Source: a virus. From it: a stretch of DNA of 22,623 nt. Where the stretch lies: positions 1-22,623 of IMG/VR virus record IMGVR_UViG_3300010885_002607; one strand, written 5' to 3'. The notes under the pieces are model-generated. The model worked only from the letters and a program-made list of their open reading frames with translations. It ran no database searches and was not told the origin of the DNA. The position numbers were made by a program, and so were the translations under genes. This document shows positions 22,461-22,623 of this stretch, piece by piece. The first letter of the stretch is position 1. Each line of letters begins with the position of its first letter.

Positions 22461-22623
22461 TTAAGGATAGCTCTTAAAAACTTCTGAAGAGTAAGAAAAG
22501 AACTCAACATCTAGTTTGCTTGAGTTTGTAAATTTAACCTCCATATAGTAACCTCTAAGTCCATAAGACTCAGCTTCACTATTTCTAGTGAACAATATGA
22601 AATCTCCTGCTGTTGGTGCAGTG
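22461..22623 (-). CDS. C-terminal end of a phage structural protein (5' end outside window)
   Basis: The minus-strand frame is open from the window edge to a TAA at 22463-22461, giving about 53 residues. The segment TAPTAGDFILFTRN, then GLRGYYMEVKFTN and the ending SSEVFKSYP match a beta-rich tail I recall from conserved virion-associated proteins of Bacteroidota phages. The function of that family is unknown to me. It lies directly upstream of the ejection-type genes, which fits a late structural block. Confidence 0.65.
   Translation of the reverse strand, partial: TAPTAGDFILFTRNSEAESYGLRGYYMEVKFTNSSKLDVEFFSYSSEVFKSYP

Noticed and set aside
1-22623. CRISPR arrays, tRNA genes, integrase or attachment sites
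   Set aside because: No regularly spaced repeats, no cloverleaf-like sequence that I could recognise, and no recombinase motif in any frame examined.

Overview
The window looks like part of the genome of a tailed, probably podovirus-like, phage infecting a member of the Bacteroidota. Three things point to this host. Several genes sit behind TAnnTTTG promoter elements and A-rich leaders rather than GGAGG ribosome sites. The primase has a BT4734/VirE-N type catalytic domain. A DUF3127 single-strand-binding-like protein is present. Base composition is AT-rich but uneven: single 60-base lines that I counted range from about 20% to 57% GC. Genes are tightly packed with many ATGA or longer overlaps. 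I see no tRNA, rRNA, integrase, CRISPR array or transposase, and no gene-free stretch longer than 70 bases.

Positions 1-9741 (plus strand) hold a DNA-metabolism block. In order: a cut-off gene end, a hypothetical gene, a probable DNA-associated protein, a PD-(D/E)XK exonuclease, a two-part conserved phage protein, the DUF3127 protein, an HNH endonuclease with its own promoter and terminator, a primase-helicase, a small gene bracketed by 13-bp direct repeats, an SNF2-like helicase, two small ORFs, a VRR-NUC nuclease, two overlapping small genes, a 58-aa ORF behind its own promoter, and an HTH-calcineurin phosphoesterase. Together these could supply priming, unwinding, end resection, single-strand protection and branched-DNA processing.

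Positions 9746-9780 carry a hairpin shared by the two convergent blocks.

Positions 22623-9754 (minus strand) hold late virion genes. They are the end of a structural protein gene, then a promoter and three genes whose order, sizes and features recall the T7 gp14-gp15-gp16 ejection proteins: 200 aa with a glycine/alanine-rich hydrophobic N-terminus, 470 aa, and a giant 3536-aa polyvalent protein. The giant protein has an N-terminal duplicated motif, hydrophobic segments, an HExxH metallopeptidase-like domain, an HDxxGH/TRGQN domain and a long helical C-terminal part.

The most unusual feature is at 17340-17549. The +1 frame of the giant gene encodes a 69-aa basic protein that looks like a genuine small phage protein (MPLKK start, KQ-x-x-AIALS-x-AG motif). 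It lies in a local GC spike, exactly where the giant protein reads as a low-complexity Q/T/E/G linker. I read this as an overprinted gene-within-gene.
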